Assembly (NCBI RefSeq): GCF_000262715.1 | Contig: NC_017924.1 | Coordinates: 496,001 to 560,000 of the forward strand | Origin: Blattabacterium sp. (Blaberus giganteus) | GTDB taxonomy: Bacteria; Bacteroidota; Bacteroidia; Flavobacteriales; Blattabacteriaceae | Reading direction: 5' to 3' | Length of the DNA stretch: 64,000 nucleotides | In this document: one piece after another, positions 17,106 through 25,900 of the stretch | Position numbering within the stretch: position 1 is the stretch's first letter | Layout: the number at the start of each line of letters is the position of its first letter | Position numbers and translations under genes: made by a program | Notes under the pieces: model-generated | The model's input: only the letters and a program-made list of their open reading frames with translations | The model's database searches: none | Told to the model about the DNA's origin: nothing

Positions 17106-18092
17106 TTATTCATTTTTATTCATTTTTTCAATGGAAGCATATATAGAATCTTTAAATACATCGGATAAAGAAATCCCAACTATTTTCAATTGTTTAGGAA
17201 AAATACTCTCTTCTGAAAGACCTGGAACGGTATTGATTTCTAAAAAAAAAGGTTCATCATTGACAATGATATATTCTGCTCTAGATATTCCTGATAAATT
17301 TAGAAATTTATATACTTTTTTTGCGATTTTTCGTATTTTATTCTCAATGTTAGGTAATAATTTTGCGGGGGTAATTTCTTTAGATTTTCCAGAATATTTT
17401 GATTCAAAATCAAAAAAATCATTTTGACTAATTATTTCTGTTATTGGTAAAACAATAACTTCATTTTTAAATGAAAAAACACCTACTGAAACCTCTTTTC
17501 CTTCAAGAAAAGATTCTATAATAATTTCTTCATCTTCTAGAAAAGCTTTTTGCATGGCATCAAACAAATCTTTTTCTTCATAAACTTTACTGATCCCTAA
17601 ACTAGATCCAGATCTATTAGGTTTTACAAAACAAGGTAGTCCTATTTTTTTTATAATTTTTTTTATACAAAAAGCTTGATTTTTATTTAAAAAAAAAGAT
17701 TCAGCTGTATTAATTCCAAAATATTTCAACAAAGTTAAACAATACTTTTTATTAAAAGTAACATTAGCGTGATGGAAGTTACATCCTGTATAAGGAATTC
17801 TTAATAACTCAAAATAAGCTTGTAATATTCCATCCTCTCCTGGAGTTCCATGTATAGCATTAAATACACAATCAAATTTAATATGTTTCATTCCAAAAAC
17901 AGTAAAATCTTGTTTATTTATAAAATACTCTTTATTCTTATCATCTTTCATAAACCATTTCTCCTTGAGAATATATATTCGATAAGAATCAAATTCTTTT
18001 TTGCATAAGTTTTCATAAACTACTTTTCCGCTTTTCAATGAAATAATAGATTCTTTTGAATATCCGCCCATAATAACAGCTATTTTTTTCAT
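17106..18092 (-). CDS. ddl: D-alanine--D-alanine ligase
   Basis: Ddl joins two D-Ala with ATP for the peptidoglycan stem peptide. The ATP-grasp fold is evident: MGGYSKESIISLKSG at the N-terminus, AIHGTPGEDG near residue 80, PNRSGSSLGI near 157, EGKEVSVGV near 195, SRAEYI near 268 and EINTVPGLSEES near 291. Length 328 is normal. It is convergent with the feo operon and divergent from the PASTA-domain gene, an order also found in free-living Flavobacteriia. Confidence 0.95.
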   Translation of the reverse strand: MKKIAVIMGGYSKESIISLKSGKVVYENLCKKEFDSYRIYILKEKWFMKDDKNKEYFINKQDFTVFGMKHIKFDCVFNAIHGTPGEDGILQAYFELLRIPYTGCNFHHANVTFNKKYCLTLLKYFGINTAESFFLNKNQAFCIKKIIKKIGLPCFVKPNRSGSSLGISKVYEEKDLFDAMQKAFLEDEEIIIESFLEGKEVSVGVFSFKNEVIVLPITEIISQNDFFDFESKYSGKSKEITPAKLLPNIENKIRKIAKKVYKFLNLSGISRAEYIIVNDEPFFLEINTVPGLSEESIFPKQLKIVGISLSDVFKDSIYASIEKMNKNE

Positions 18093-18130
18093 TATTTATT
18101 TTTAATTTTATTAGTTTGTTTATTTTTTTC

Positions 18131-19018
18131 ATGAACTATTCAAAATATTTTATAATATTCATCATAAATTTTTTGATTGCCATATTAATTTTATATAAAA
18201 TTACTCAATTGGCATTGAAATGGGTAGATATTTACACAAAACATGGTTCTTATGTTGTAGTTCCTGATTTGAGAGGTTTTTCTTTACCTCAATCTAGGTC
18301 TAGATTAAAAAAACTAGGTCTTAAATACGATATAAATACATCACGTTATGATCCTAATTTTAAAATGAATCAAATTATTTCCTTTTCTCCAGAAGCTGGA
18401 GATCATGTAAAAGAAGGAAGACATGTTTATATACAAGTTAATTCTAAATCATCCCAATATATTTTACCTAATATCATAAATAAAAATAAACAAATAGCCA
18501 TAAAACTGCTTCATGCTAATCATATATCTGTTAAAGAAATCATATATATTAATGAGATGGATAAAGATACCGTTTTAAAAGTTTTATATAAAAATAAATC
18601 TATTCAATTTGGATATAGATTTCCATCTAATCAAGATGGAATCACTTTGATCATTGGAAAAGGATATGAAAAAAATAATTTGATTGTTCCTAATGTTATT
18701 GGAATGTCATTACATTCGGCAATGTATATTTTAAAAAATCAATTATTTCATATAAATTTTTATTATGATCATGTTATAACAAATCCTTACAAAGACGCAA
18801 AAGTATATCGTCAAAAACCTGATCCAGGATCAATTCATGAAAAAAATAAATCTGTTGAACTTTGGTTAACTTCAAAAGAATTGTTCGATCATTTAATTCA
18901 AACACAAACAGAAGAAAAAGATTCTAAAAAACAAACAAAAGAAATTCAAACAGAAGAAAAAGATTCTAAAAAACAAACAAAAGAAATTCAAACAGAAGAA
19001 AAAATAGAATCAGACTAA
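18131..19018 (+). CDS. Membrane-anchored PASTA-domain protein
   Basis: This 295-residue protein has one N-terminal membrane anchor (about residues 7-26) and three PASTA-like repeats outside the membrane: VVPDLRGFS near 45, YILPNIINKN near 113 and LIVPNVIGMS near 187. PASTA domains bind muropeptides or cell-wall intermediates. There is no kinase or penicillin-binding domain. The C-terminus is a charged tail made of a 14-residue repeat (IQTEEKDSKKQTKE), two copies plus a partial third. I start at the ATG at 18131; a TTG at 18116 would add five residues. The stop codon abuts the ATG of the next gene. Its exact role is unknown, but its place between ddl and the RluD-like gene suggests a wall-related function. 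Confidence 0.82.
   Translation: MNYSKYFIIFIINFLIAILILYKITQLALKWVDIYTKHGSYVVVPDLRGFSLPQSRSRLKKLGLKYDINTSRYDPNFKMNQIISFSPEAGDHVKEGRHVYIQVNSKSSQYILPNIINKNKQIAIKLLHANHISVKEIIYINEMDKDTVLKVLYKNKSIQFGYRFPSNQDGITLIIGKGYEKNNLIVPNVIGMSLHSAMYILKNQLFHINFYYDHVITNPYKDAKVYRQKPDPGSIHEKNKSVELWLTSKELFDHLIQTQTEEKDSKKQTKEIQTEEKDSKKQTKEIQTEEKIESD
18905..19003 (+). repeat. Perfect 42-bp tandem repeat in PASTA gene tail
   Basis: Units at 18905-18946 and 18947-18988 are identical base for base, followed by a 15-base partial copy at 18989-19003. The unit length is a multiple of three, so copies add 14 residues each without breaking the frame. Perfect identity suggests a recent duplication or ongoing copy-number change. 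Confidence 0.95.
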
Positions 19019-20023
19019 ATGAAAAAAATTAAAATTATTGCAAAAAAGAATAAAAAAGAAATTCGCATTGATAAGTTTTTGAAAAAAAATATACAAAACA
19101 TTAGTAGAAATCAAATTCAAAAATTAACTATTTCAGGAAAAGTGATAGTGAATCAACATATTGTAAAAAAAAAAAATTATAAAATAAAACCTTTAGATTT
19201 TGTGGAAATAGAAATATCTAATATTAATACATTAGATTGTTTAGAATATAGAAACATTATTGCGGAAAAAATGAATCTTGATATTATACATGAAGATGAA
19301 GACATTATTGTAATTAATAAACCTGCAGGAATGGTAGTACATCCTGGATATGGAAATCAAAAAGGGACATTAATTCATGGAATAAAACATCATTTTCAAA
19401 AATCAAATTTGAATAATTTTGATTTATACAGAAGTGGATTAGTTCATAGATTAGATAAGGATACATCAGGTTTATTAGTTTTAGCGAAAAATGAACATTC
19501 TAAAGAATATTTATTTAAACAGTTTTACTATAAAACAATTAAAAGAGAATATAGAGCTTTAATATGGGGAAATTTGCTTGAAGAAAATGGTATAATAACT
19601 GGTTTTATTGGAAGAGATCCTAAAAATAGAAAAAGAATGACTATTTTTAAAAAAAATGAATATAAAAAAGGAAAATATTCTGTAACACATTATAAAGTAT
19701 TAGAAAGGTTTAAGTATTTAACTTATGTTTCTTGTTCTCTAAAAACAGGAAAAACACATCAAATCAGAGCTCATTTCAAATATTTGGGCCATCCATTATT
19801 TCACGACTCTATTTATGGGGGAAATAGGATTTTTATGAAAAAAAAATGTTCAAATCAAAGTATAGAATTTTTTAAAACTTGTTTTAAAATATTACCAAGA
19901 CAAGCTTTACATGCTATATCTATTTCTTTTATTCATCCAAAAAATGGAACATGTGACTTCTACTGTCCAATTCCTGAAGATTTTAAAATTGTTTTACAAA
20001 AATGTAGAAAAACATTTTTATGA
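19019..20023 (+). CDS. RluA/RluD-family 23S rRNA pseudouridine synthase
   Basis: This enzyme isomerises uridine to pseudouridine in rRNA. An N-terminal S4 RNA-binding domain occupies about residues 14-75 (RIDKFLKKNIQNISRNQIQKL). The catalytic domain has the signature HRLDKDTSGLLVLAK at 143-157 with the catalytic D146, and GKTHQIRAHF near residue 247. Length 334 is normal. RluD is the likeliest member because of the S4 domain, but RluA/RluC-type specificity cannot be excluded. The ATG directly follows the PASTA stop codon, and its 3' end touches the 3' end of mgtE. Confidence 0.88.
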   Translation: MKKIKIIAKKNKKEIRIDKFLKKNIQNISRNQIQKLTISGKVIVNQHIVKKKNYKIKPLDFVEIEISNINTLDCLEYRNIIAEKMNLDIIHEDEDIIVINKPAGMVVHPGYGNQKGTLIHGIKHHFQKSNLNNFDLYRSGLVHRLDKDTSGLLVLAKNEHSKEYLFKQFYYKTIKREYRALIWGNLLEENGIITGFIGRDPKNRKRMTIFKKNEYKKGKYSVTHYKVLERFKYLTYVSCSLKTGKTHQIRAHFKYLGHPLFHDSIYGGNRIFMKKKCSNQSIEFFKTCFKILPRQALHAISISFIHPKNGTCDFYCPIPEDFKIVLQKCRKTFL

Positions 20024-21379
20024 TTATAATAAAGTTCCATGCAGAAGAAGACAAGATATAGAAAAATATATAATTAATCCAACAACATCTACTAATGTAG
20101 CGACAAAAGGAGCTGAAGAGCTAGCGGGATCTCCTCTTAATTTTTTAATGATAAAAGGCAACATTGAACCACTTAATGTTCCCCATAAAACGACTCCAAT
20201 CAAGGATAAAAATACCGTAATACCTACCAATATCCAATGAGAACCATAATTAAATAAATTGATTTTATGCCAAGCTACTATACGTATAAAACCTGTTAAT
20301 CCCAAAATGCTACCTAAAAAAAAACCGCAAATAATTTCCCTTCGCATCACAATCCACCAATCTTTTATTTTCACCTCTCCCAAAGACATTGCTTGTATAA
20401 TTAAACTTGCAGCTTGAGAGCCACTATTCCCTCCACTTGAAACAACTAAAGGAATAAACAAAGCAAGAACTACGGCTTTTTCTATAACACTTGAAAATTG
20501 TTGCATTACTGTTGTTGTTAACATTTCTCCTATAAACAATAAAATCAGCCATCCAGCTCTTTTTTTAATAAGTTGATATAAAGGAACATTTAAATAAGAT
20601 TGATTTAAAGCTTCCATTCCTCCTATCTTTTGAAAGTCTTCTCTATAATTTTCATTTAAAACCCATAAAATATCATCGATAGTTACAATTCCCAATAAAA
20701 AATTTTTATCGTCTATAACTGGAAGTGAAATTCTATTACTCATAGAAAACATTCTATTCGCTTTTTCTTCTGTATCTGTAATATTTAAAAATTCAGTATA
20801 TCGACCATCTATTAATAACTCAGAGACTCTTGTTTTTGGATCTACTAATAAAAATTCTCGTATTTTTATATCGTCTATTAATTTTCCTTTTTGGTTTACT
20901 ATATATACAATTTCTATAACATCACTATTTTTTACTTCTTTACGAATATAATCTAAAACGTCTTGTACTCTCCAAGTTTCTTGAACTGCGATATAATATG
21001 GAATCATCAAACGACCTATACTATTTTTAGGATATCCTAGAGATTCTAAAGTTTTATATTTTTCTTCTGGATTTAAATATTTGATTAAATCTTTTAAAAT
21101 ATTTTTTGGAAGATTTTCTAAAAAATCAACACGATCATCTACCGGTAAATTATTTAATAATTCCATTTTTTTAATAGAAGATAAACCTTGTATTATTTTT
21201 TTTTTTATAGAAAAGTCTAATACTTTAAAAGTAGTAATTGCTTTACATCGTTTTAACAAACTAAATATTTTTACAACATCATTAGGATGATGATGAATAA
21301 TTTTTATTAATCTACTTATAGTTATACGATTTAGAAACTGATCGTTATTTATTAAATAATCTTGTTCCTCATTAAACAT
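20024..21379 (-). CDS. mgtE: Magnesium transporter MgtE
   Basis: MgtE is a Mg2+ channel gated by its cytosolic domains. An N-domain of helical repeats (LPVDDRVDFLENLP) is followed by a CBS pair (about residues 110-230) and five C-terminal membrane helices. The pore signature VVSSGGNSGSQAASLIIQAMSLGE is split here as SSGGNSGSQ and IIQAMSLGE. I chose the ATG at 21379 (451 residues), because it places the first conserved helix at the family distance and leaves 94 bases for divergent promoters with leuS. The longer frame from 21457 would leave only 16. Confidence 0.93.
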   Translation of the reverse strand: MFNEEQDYLINNDQFLNRITISRLIKIIHHHPNDVVKIFSLLKRCKAITTFKVLDFSIKKKIIQGLSSIKKMELLNNLPVDDRVDFLENLPKNILKDLIKYLNPEEKYKTLESLGYPKNSIGRLMIPYYIAVQETWRVQDVLDYIRKEVKNSDVIEIVYIVNQKGKLIDDIKIREFLLVDPKTRVSELLIDGRYTEFLNITDTEEKANRMFSMSNRISLPVIDDKNFLLGIVTIDDILWVLNENYREDFQKIGGMEALNQSYLNVPLYQLIKKRAGWLILLFIGEMLTTTVMQQFSSVIEKAVVLALFIPLVVSSGGNSGSQAASLIIQAMSLGEVKIKDWWIVMRREIICGFFLGSILGLTGFIRIVAWHKINLFNYGSHWILVGITVFLSLIGVVLWGTLSGSMLPFIIKKLRGDPASSSAPFVATLVDVVGLIIYFSISCLLLHGTLL

Positions 21380-21473
21380 TTTTTCTTTTCTTTTTTTTGA
21401 AATAATAACATGACTGAATTTATTCGAAAATAAAACAATTTCTATATTGTTATGCATAAAAAAAAATTAAAAT

Positions 21474-24263
21474 ATGGAATATAATTTTCGTGAAATAGAA
21501 AAACGTTGGCAAATATATTGGAAAAAACATAATATTTTTCATACAAAAGAGGATAAAAGAATAAAAAAATACTATATTTTGAATATGTTTCCTTATCCTT
21601 CTGGAACAGGACTTCATGTAGGACATTGTTTAGGTTATATAGCATCAGATGTTTATGCTAGATATAAAAGAGCAGAAGGATATAATGTATTAAATCCCAT
21701 AGGATTTGATTCCTTTGGCCTTCCTGCAGAACAATACGCTATACAAACAGGAAAACATCCTTACGATACCATTTGTGAAAATTCACGTAGATACAAAAAA
21801 CAAATGAATAGAATAGGACTTTCTTTTGACTGGAATAGAAAAATATATACTAGTAATCCTAATTATTATCGATGGACTCAATGGATATTTATTCAAATTT
21901 TTAATTCTTGGTATGATAAAAACAGTGAACAAGCCAAACCTATAGATTTTTTAATTAAAGAATTTAATAAAAACGGAAATAATTTCATTAACGCGAGCAC
22001 TACGTTTAATTATAAATTTGATTCGAAAACATGGAATCAATTAAATTTATACGAAAAAGAATCTATTCTTTTAGATTATAGATTAGCATTTTTATGTAAT
22101 AATATAGTGAATTGGTGTCCAGATTTAGGAACAGTATTAGCCAATGATGAAATAAAAAATGGAAAAAGTGAAAGAGGAGGATATCCAGTTTACAAAAAAA
22201 AAATGTTACAATGGCATATAAGAATTTCTTCATATGCAGAAAGACTCATAAAAGGATTAAATTTTATTGATTGTTCTCAATCTTTAAAAAAATTACAATA
22301 TAATTGGATAGGAAAATCAATAGGCATTTCTATTTTATTAAAAATTATTCATCCTATTGGTAAAATCAATCAAATTGAATTATTTACTTCTTCTCCAGAA
22401 ATGATGTTTGGGATGACTTTTATCATATTATCAACTGATCATCCTCTTGCAGAGAGAATAAGCATTTTTTCTTTACAACACCATAAAAATGTTTTAACAT
22501 ATCTGACTAAAGAATTTTATATAGATAAAAAAACGAAAAATATTTCTGGAATTTTTACAGGAAATTATGTATTCCATCCTTTTATTAAAAATAAAAAGAT
22601 CCCCATTTACATTAGTAATTTTTTTACTGTAAATAATCAAACTAAATCTATAATAGGAATACCTGGACATGAAGAAAAAAGTAAAAAATTTGCCAAAAAA
22701 TTTGGCATAGAAATCATAAAAATTTTAGATTCTAATGAAATATGTATTAATTCTAATTTTTTAAATGGATTTAATCGTAAACAAGCAAAAGAAAAAATCA
22801 TAAAAATTTTAGTAAATAATAAAATAGGAGAAACTAAAACTAGTTATAAGATTCGTGATGCTATTTTTTCCAGACAACGATATTGGGGAGAACCCATTCC
22901 TATTTATTTTAAAAATAAAATTCCCAAAACTATTCCCGTTGAGAAATTACCTATTCTTCTTCCAAAAATAGATAAATTTCATCCTGAAAAAGGAAAATCC
23001 CCATTAGTTCTAGCCAAAAATTGGGCTTGGGATGAAAAAAATATGAAGATAGTTCCTAATACTCTTATTGATCATAAACATGTATTTCCTATAGAAACAA
23101 GTACAATGCCTAGTTGGGCAGGATCTAGTTGGTATTTTCTTAGATATATGGACGCGCATAATAATCAATTTTTTCTTGATAAAAGAAAAGAAAATTATTG
23201 GAAAAATGTTGATTTATATATTGGTGGATCTGAACATAGTACAGGTCATTTGATTTATGCCAGATTTTTTCATAAATTTTTATTGGATAGAGGATGGATA
23301 ACTACTGAGGAACCTTTCAAAAAAATATTGAATCAAGGAATGATTTTGAGTTATTCTGCTATTATACTGAAAGTGATAGGAGAAAATATCTTTGTATCTT
23401 ATGGATTAAAAAATAAAAAACACGCATATTCTTCTTTACAAGAAGTATATGTGGATCTATCTTTAATTAAAGATAACAATGAATTAGATATTAACAGGTT
23501 TAAAAAATTTAGACCAGAATTTTATTCATCTATTTTTATTTTTGAAAAAGGGTCTTTTCTTTGTAAAAGAAAATTGGAAAAAATGTCAAAATCAAAATAT
23601 AATGTAATAAATCCTGATGATATTTATGAAAAATATGGATCAGATATATTTCGTGTTTATGAAATGTTTTTAGGACCTATTCATCAATCTAAACCTTGGA
23701 ACGAAGAAAAAATAAATGGAATAAAAAACTTTATAAATAAATTTTGGTGTTTATTTCATAAAAATAATATTTTTCAAGTCAATGAAAAAAATCCAACATT
23801 TCAAGAATTTCAAATTTTACATCGTACTATAAAAAAAATACAAAATAAAATACAATCTTTTTCTTGGAATACATCTATTAGTTTATTAATGATGATGACT
23901 AATCAATTAACTGTATTAAAATGTAATAAAAGAAAAATACTAGAGCCTTTGGTTCAATTGCTAGCTCCATTTGCTCCTCATATATCTGAAGAATTATGGT
24001 ATAAACTGGGAAAAAGAAAATCTATCATATTTTACAATATTCCAGCTTTTAATACAAAATATATAGTAGAAAATGAAATAACATATCCGATTATGTTTAA
24101 TGGAAAATTAAAATTTTTAGAAAAATTTGATTCGAATACATCAATTGATGAAATCAAAAATAAAATATTGAGTCATCCTAAAACAAAATTTTTTTTGAAA
24201 AAAAAGATTTTTAAAAAGTTAATTTTAATCCCTAAAAAAGTAATAAACATTTTATTTAAATAA
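21474..24263 (+). CDS. leuS: Leucyl-tRNA synthetase with degenerate editing domain
   Basis: This enzyme charges tRNA-Leu. The class I core is intact: PYPSGTGLHVGH (HIGH-type motif at 48-51), the WCPDLGTVLAN zinc-less region near 214, TMPSWAGSSWYFLRYMD near 547 and KMSKSKYN near 704. The C-terminal anticodon-binding domain follows (APFAPHISEELW). Length 929 is normal. The CP1 editing domain (about 225-420) is present in size, but its known active-site residues are changed. The threonine-rich TTRPDT motif reads TSSPEM (305-310), the GTGAVM-type segment reads QTKSII, and the GHDQRD-type motif reads GHEEKS (398-403). It probably charges leucine but cannot edit mischarged tRNA. Confidence 0.95.
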   Translation: MEYNFREIEKRWQIYWKKHNIFHTKEDKRIKKYYILNMFPYPSGTGLHVGHCLGYIASDVYARYKRAEGYNVLNPIGFDSFGLPAEQYAIQTGKHPYDTICENSRRYKKQMNRIGLSFDWNRKIYTSNPNYYRWTQWIFIQIFNSWYDKNSEQAKPIDFLIKEFNKNGNNFINASTTFNYKFDSKTWNQLNLYEKESILLDYRLAFLCNNIVNWCPDLGTVLANDEIKNGKSERGGYPVYKKKMLQWHIRISSYAERLIKGLNFIDCSQSLKKLQYNWIGKSIGISILLKIIHPIGKINQIELFTSSPEMMFGMTFIILSTDHPLAERISIFSLQHHKNVLTYLTKEFYIDKKTKNISGIFTGNYVFHPFIKNKKIPIYISNFFTVNNQTKSIIGIPGHEEKSKKFAKKFGIEIIKILDSNEICINSNFLNGFNRKQAKEKIIKILVNNKIGETKTSYKIRDAIFSRQRYWGEPIPIYFKNKIPKTIPVEKLPILLPKIDKFHPEKGKSPLVLAKNWAWDEKNMKIVPNTLIDHKHVFPIETSTMPSWAGSSWYFLRYMDAHNNQFFLDKRKENYWKNVDLYIGGSEHSTGHLIYARFFHKFLLDRGWITTEEPFKKILNQGMILSYSAIILKVIGENIFVSYGLKNKKHAYSSLQEVYVDLSLIKDNNELDINRFKKFRPEFYSSIFIFEKGSFLCKRKLEKMSKSKYNVINPDDIYEKYGSDIFRVYEMFLGPIHQSKPWNEEKINGIKNFINKFWCLFHKNNIFQVNEKNPTFQEFQILHRTIKKIQNKIQSFSWNTSISLLMMMTNQLTVLKCNKRKILEPLVQLLAPFAPHISEELWYKLGKRKSIIFYNIPAFNTKYIVENEITYPIMFNGKLKFLEKFDSNTSIDEIKNKILSHPKTKFFLKKKIFKKLILIPKKVINILFK

Positions 24264-24290
24264 ATTTTTGTTTTAAATGATCTCATATTT

Positions 24291-24305
24291 TACTATTGCA
24301 TAGTA
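24291..24305. other. Short hairpin after leuS, weak terminator candidate
   Basis: TACTAT and ATAGTA at 24291-24296 and 24300-24305 form a perfect 6-bp stem with a TGC loop, 27 bases after the leuS stop. The stem has only two G:C or C:G pairs and the T run that follows is interrupted, so a role in termination is only possible. Confidence 0.25.
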
Positions 24306-24361
24306 CAATATTTTAATTCTTATTTTGATAAAATTGAAATTTATAATACATAAAACGTAGA

Positions 24362-24392
24362 TTTGTACTAAATAATGTAGCATTTATTTTTG
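24362..24392 (+). promoter_or_regulatory. gdhA: Candidate gdhA promoter (TTTG-N19-TATTTTTG)
   Basis: TTTG at 24362-24365 and TATTTTTG at 24385-24392 match both boxes of the Bacteroidota housekeeping consensus with a 19-base spacer, 38 bases before the gdhA ATG. A second possible pair overlaps it just upstream: TTG at 24334-24336, 21 bases, then TAGATTTG at 24358-24365. The same TTTG is the end of the upstream -7 box and the -33 box of the downstream promoter. Random matches are common in such A/T-rich DNA. Confidence 0.45.
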
Positions 24393-24430
24393 TATTTTTC
24401 ATTCTATAGAAATGTGTAAAAACTTTTTTT

Positions 24431-25861
24431 ATGTCAAAAAACCAAAATAAAACTGGTGCATATAGTTTTTTTAATTGTATAGAAAAAAATTTTGATAAAG
24501 CTGCACGATTTCTTTCTTCTATTGAAAAAGGTCTTTTAGAACAAATTAAAGCTTGTAATGCTGTATATCGAATGCATTTTCCTGTGAAAATAGGAAAAGA
24601 AATTAGAGTCATTGAAGCATATAGAGTTCAACATTCTCATCATAAACTTCCTTGTAAAGGAGGGATTCGATATAGTATTAAAGTGAATCAAGATGAAGTC
24701 ATGACTTTAGCTGCTTTAATGACCTATAAGTGTGCTATAGTAGATGTTCCTTTTGGAGGGGCTAAAGGTGGTATAAAAATTGATCCACAAACTATATCTA
24801 CAGATAATATAGAAAAAATAACACGACGTTATACCTCTGAATTGATTAAAAAAAATTTCATTGGACCAGGAATAGATGTTCCAGCTCCTGATTATGGAAC
24901 TGGAGAGAGAGAAATGAGTTGGATTTTTGATACTTTTTTATCACTTCGTTCTGGAGACGTAGACGCATTGGCTTGTGTTACAGGTAAACCCGTTTCTCAA
25001 GGAGGAGTAAGAGGAAGAAAAGAAGCTACAGGATTAGGGGTTTTTTATGGAATAAGAGAATTGTGTCATGTCAAAGAGGATATGTATTCTGTTGGTCTTG
25101 ATGTAGGATTAGTGGGTAAAAAAATTATTATACAAGGCCTAGGAAATGTAGGATATCACGCTGCCACTTTTTTTCATGAATCAGGTGCTATTATCATAGC
25201 TTTAGCAGAACGGGAAGGAGCAATTTATAACGAAAAAGGATTAAATGTATCCAAAGTTTTTTCACATTTAAAAAACACTGGATCCATATTAAATTTTCCA
25301 GAATCAAAAAATATAGAGAATACAGAAAAGGCTTTAGAATTAGAATGTGATATATTAATACCAGCAGCTTTAGAAAATGTAATCCATAAAAATAATGCAA
25401 ATCGTATTAAGGCTAAAATTATTGGTGAAGCAGCAAATGGCCCTATCACTCCTGAAGCTGATGAAATATTAGAGAAAAAAGGAGTAATTATTGTTCCTGA
25501 TATTTATTTGAATGCAGGAGGAGTTACTGTTTCTTATTTTGAATGGTTGAAAAATTTAAGTCATGTCCGTTATGGACGGATGGAAAAAAAATTTAGCGAA
25601 AACATGAATGCAGAATTGTTGCAAGTTATAGAAACGATATGCAATAAAAAAATTTCAACAGAAGAAAAAAAAATTATTTTAAGAGGACCAAGAGAAATAG
25701 ATTTAGTTCGTAGCGGATTAGAAGATACAATGATCAATGGATTCCACAAAATTCGTGATTTAAAAAAATCATCAAAAATAGAAAACATGCGTACTGCAGC
25801 ATTTGTATTAGCTATAAATAAAATTATAGATTCTTATGAAAAACTAGGAATTTTTCCATAA
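24431..25861 (+). CDS. gdhA: Glutamate dehydrogenase (Glu/Leu dehydrogenase family)
   Basis: The enzyme interconverts glutamate with 2-oxoglutarate and ammonia. The substrate-binding Lys is K76 in PCKGGIRYS, followed by CAIVDVPFGGAKGGI near 100 and PAPDYGTGEREM near 155. The Rossmann glycine motif GLGNVGYHAA is near residue 237. Length 476 is typical of the NAD(P)-dependent family in Bacteroidota. In cockroach symbionts GDH works with urease to fix host waste nitrogen into glutamate; urease is not in this window, so that link is knowledge of the group rather than evidence here. It stands alone between leuS and pyrH with its own promoter region. Confidence 0.94.
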   Translation: MSKNQNKTGAYSFFNCIEKNFDKAARFLSSIEKGLLEQIKACNAVYRMHFPVKIGKEIRVIEAYRVQHSHHKLPCKGGIRYSIKVNQDEVMTLAALMTYKCAIVDVPFGGAKGGIKIDPQTISTDNIEKITRRYTSELIKKNFIGPGIDVPAPDYGTGEREMSWIFDTFLSLRSGDVDALACVTGKPVSQGGVRGRKEATGLGVFYGIRELCHVKEDMYSVGLDVGLVGKKIIIQGLGNVGYHAATFFHESGAIIIALAEREGAIYNEKGLNVSKVFSHLKNTGSILNFPESKNIENTEKALELECDILIPAALENVIHKNNANRIKAKIIGEAANGPITPEADEILEKKGVIIVPDIYLNAGGVTVSYFEWLKNLSHVRYGRMEKKFSENMNAELLQVIETICNKKISTEEKKIILRGPREIDLVRSGLEDTMINGFHKIRDLKKSSKIENMRTAAFVLAINKIIDSYEKLGIFP

Positions 25862-25900
25862 TATACTTTATTCTGAAAAAACGATAAAAATATATTTTTC

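Noticed and set aside
21474..24263. leuS as a pseudogene because of the damaged editing domain
   Set aside because: The frame is intact over 929 codons and the catalytic motifs HVGH and KMSKS, the tRNA-binding domain and the length are conserved; only editing residues are lost.
25194..25449. Two antisense frames inside gdhA
   Set aside because: Hydrophobic shadow frames caused by the complement of Lys/Glu-rich codons; gdhA is intact.
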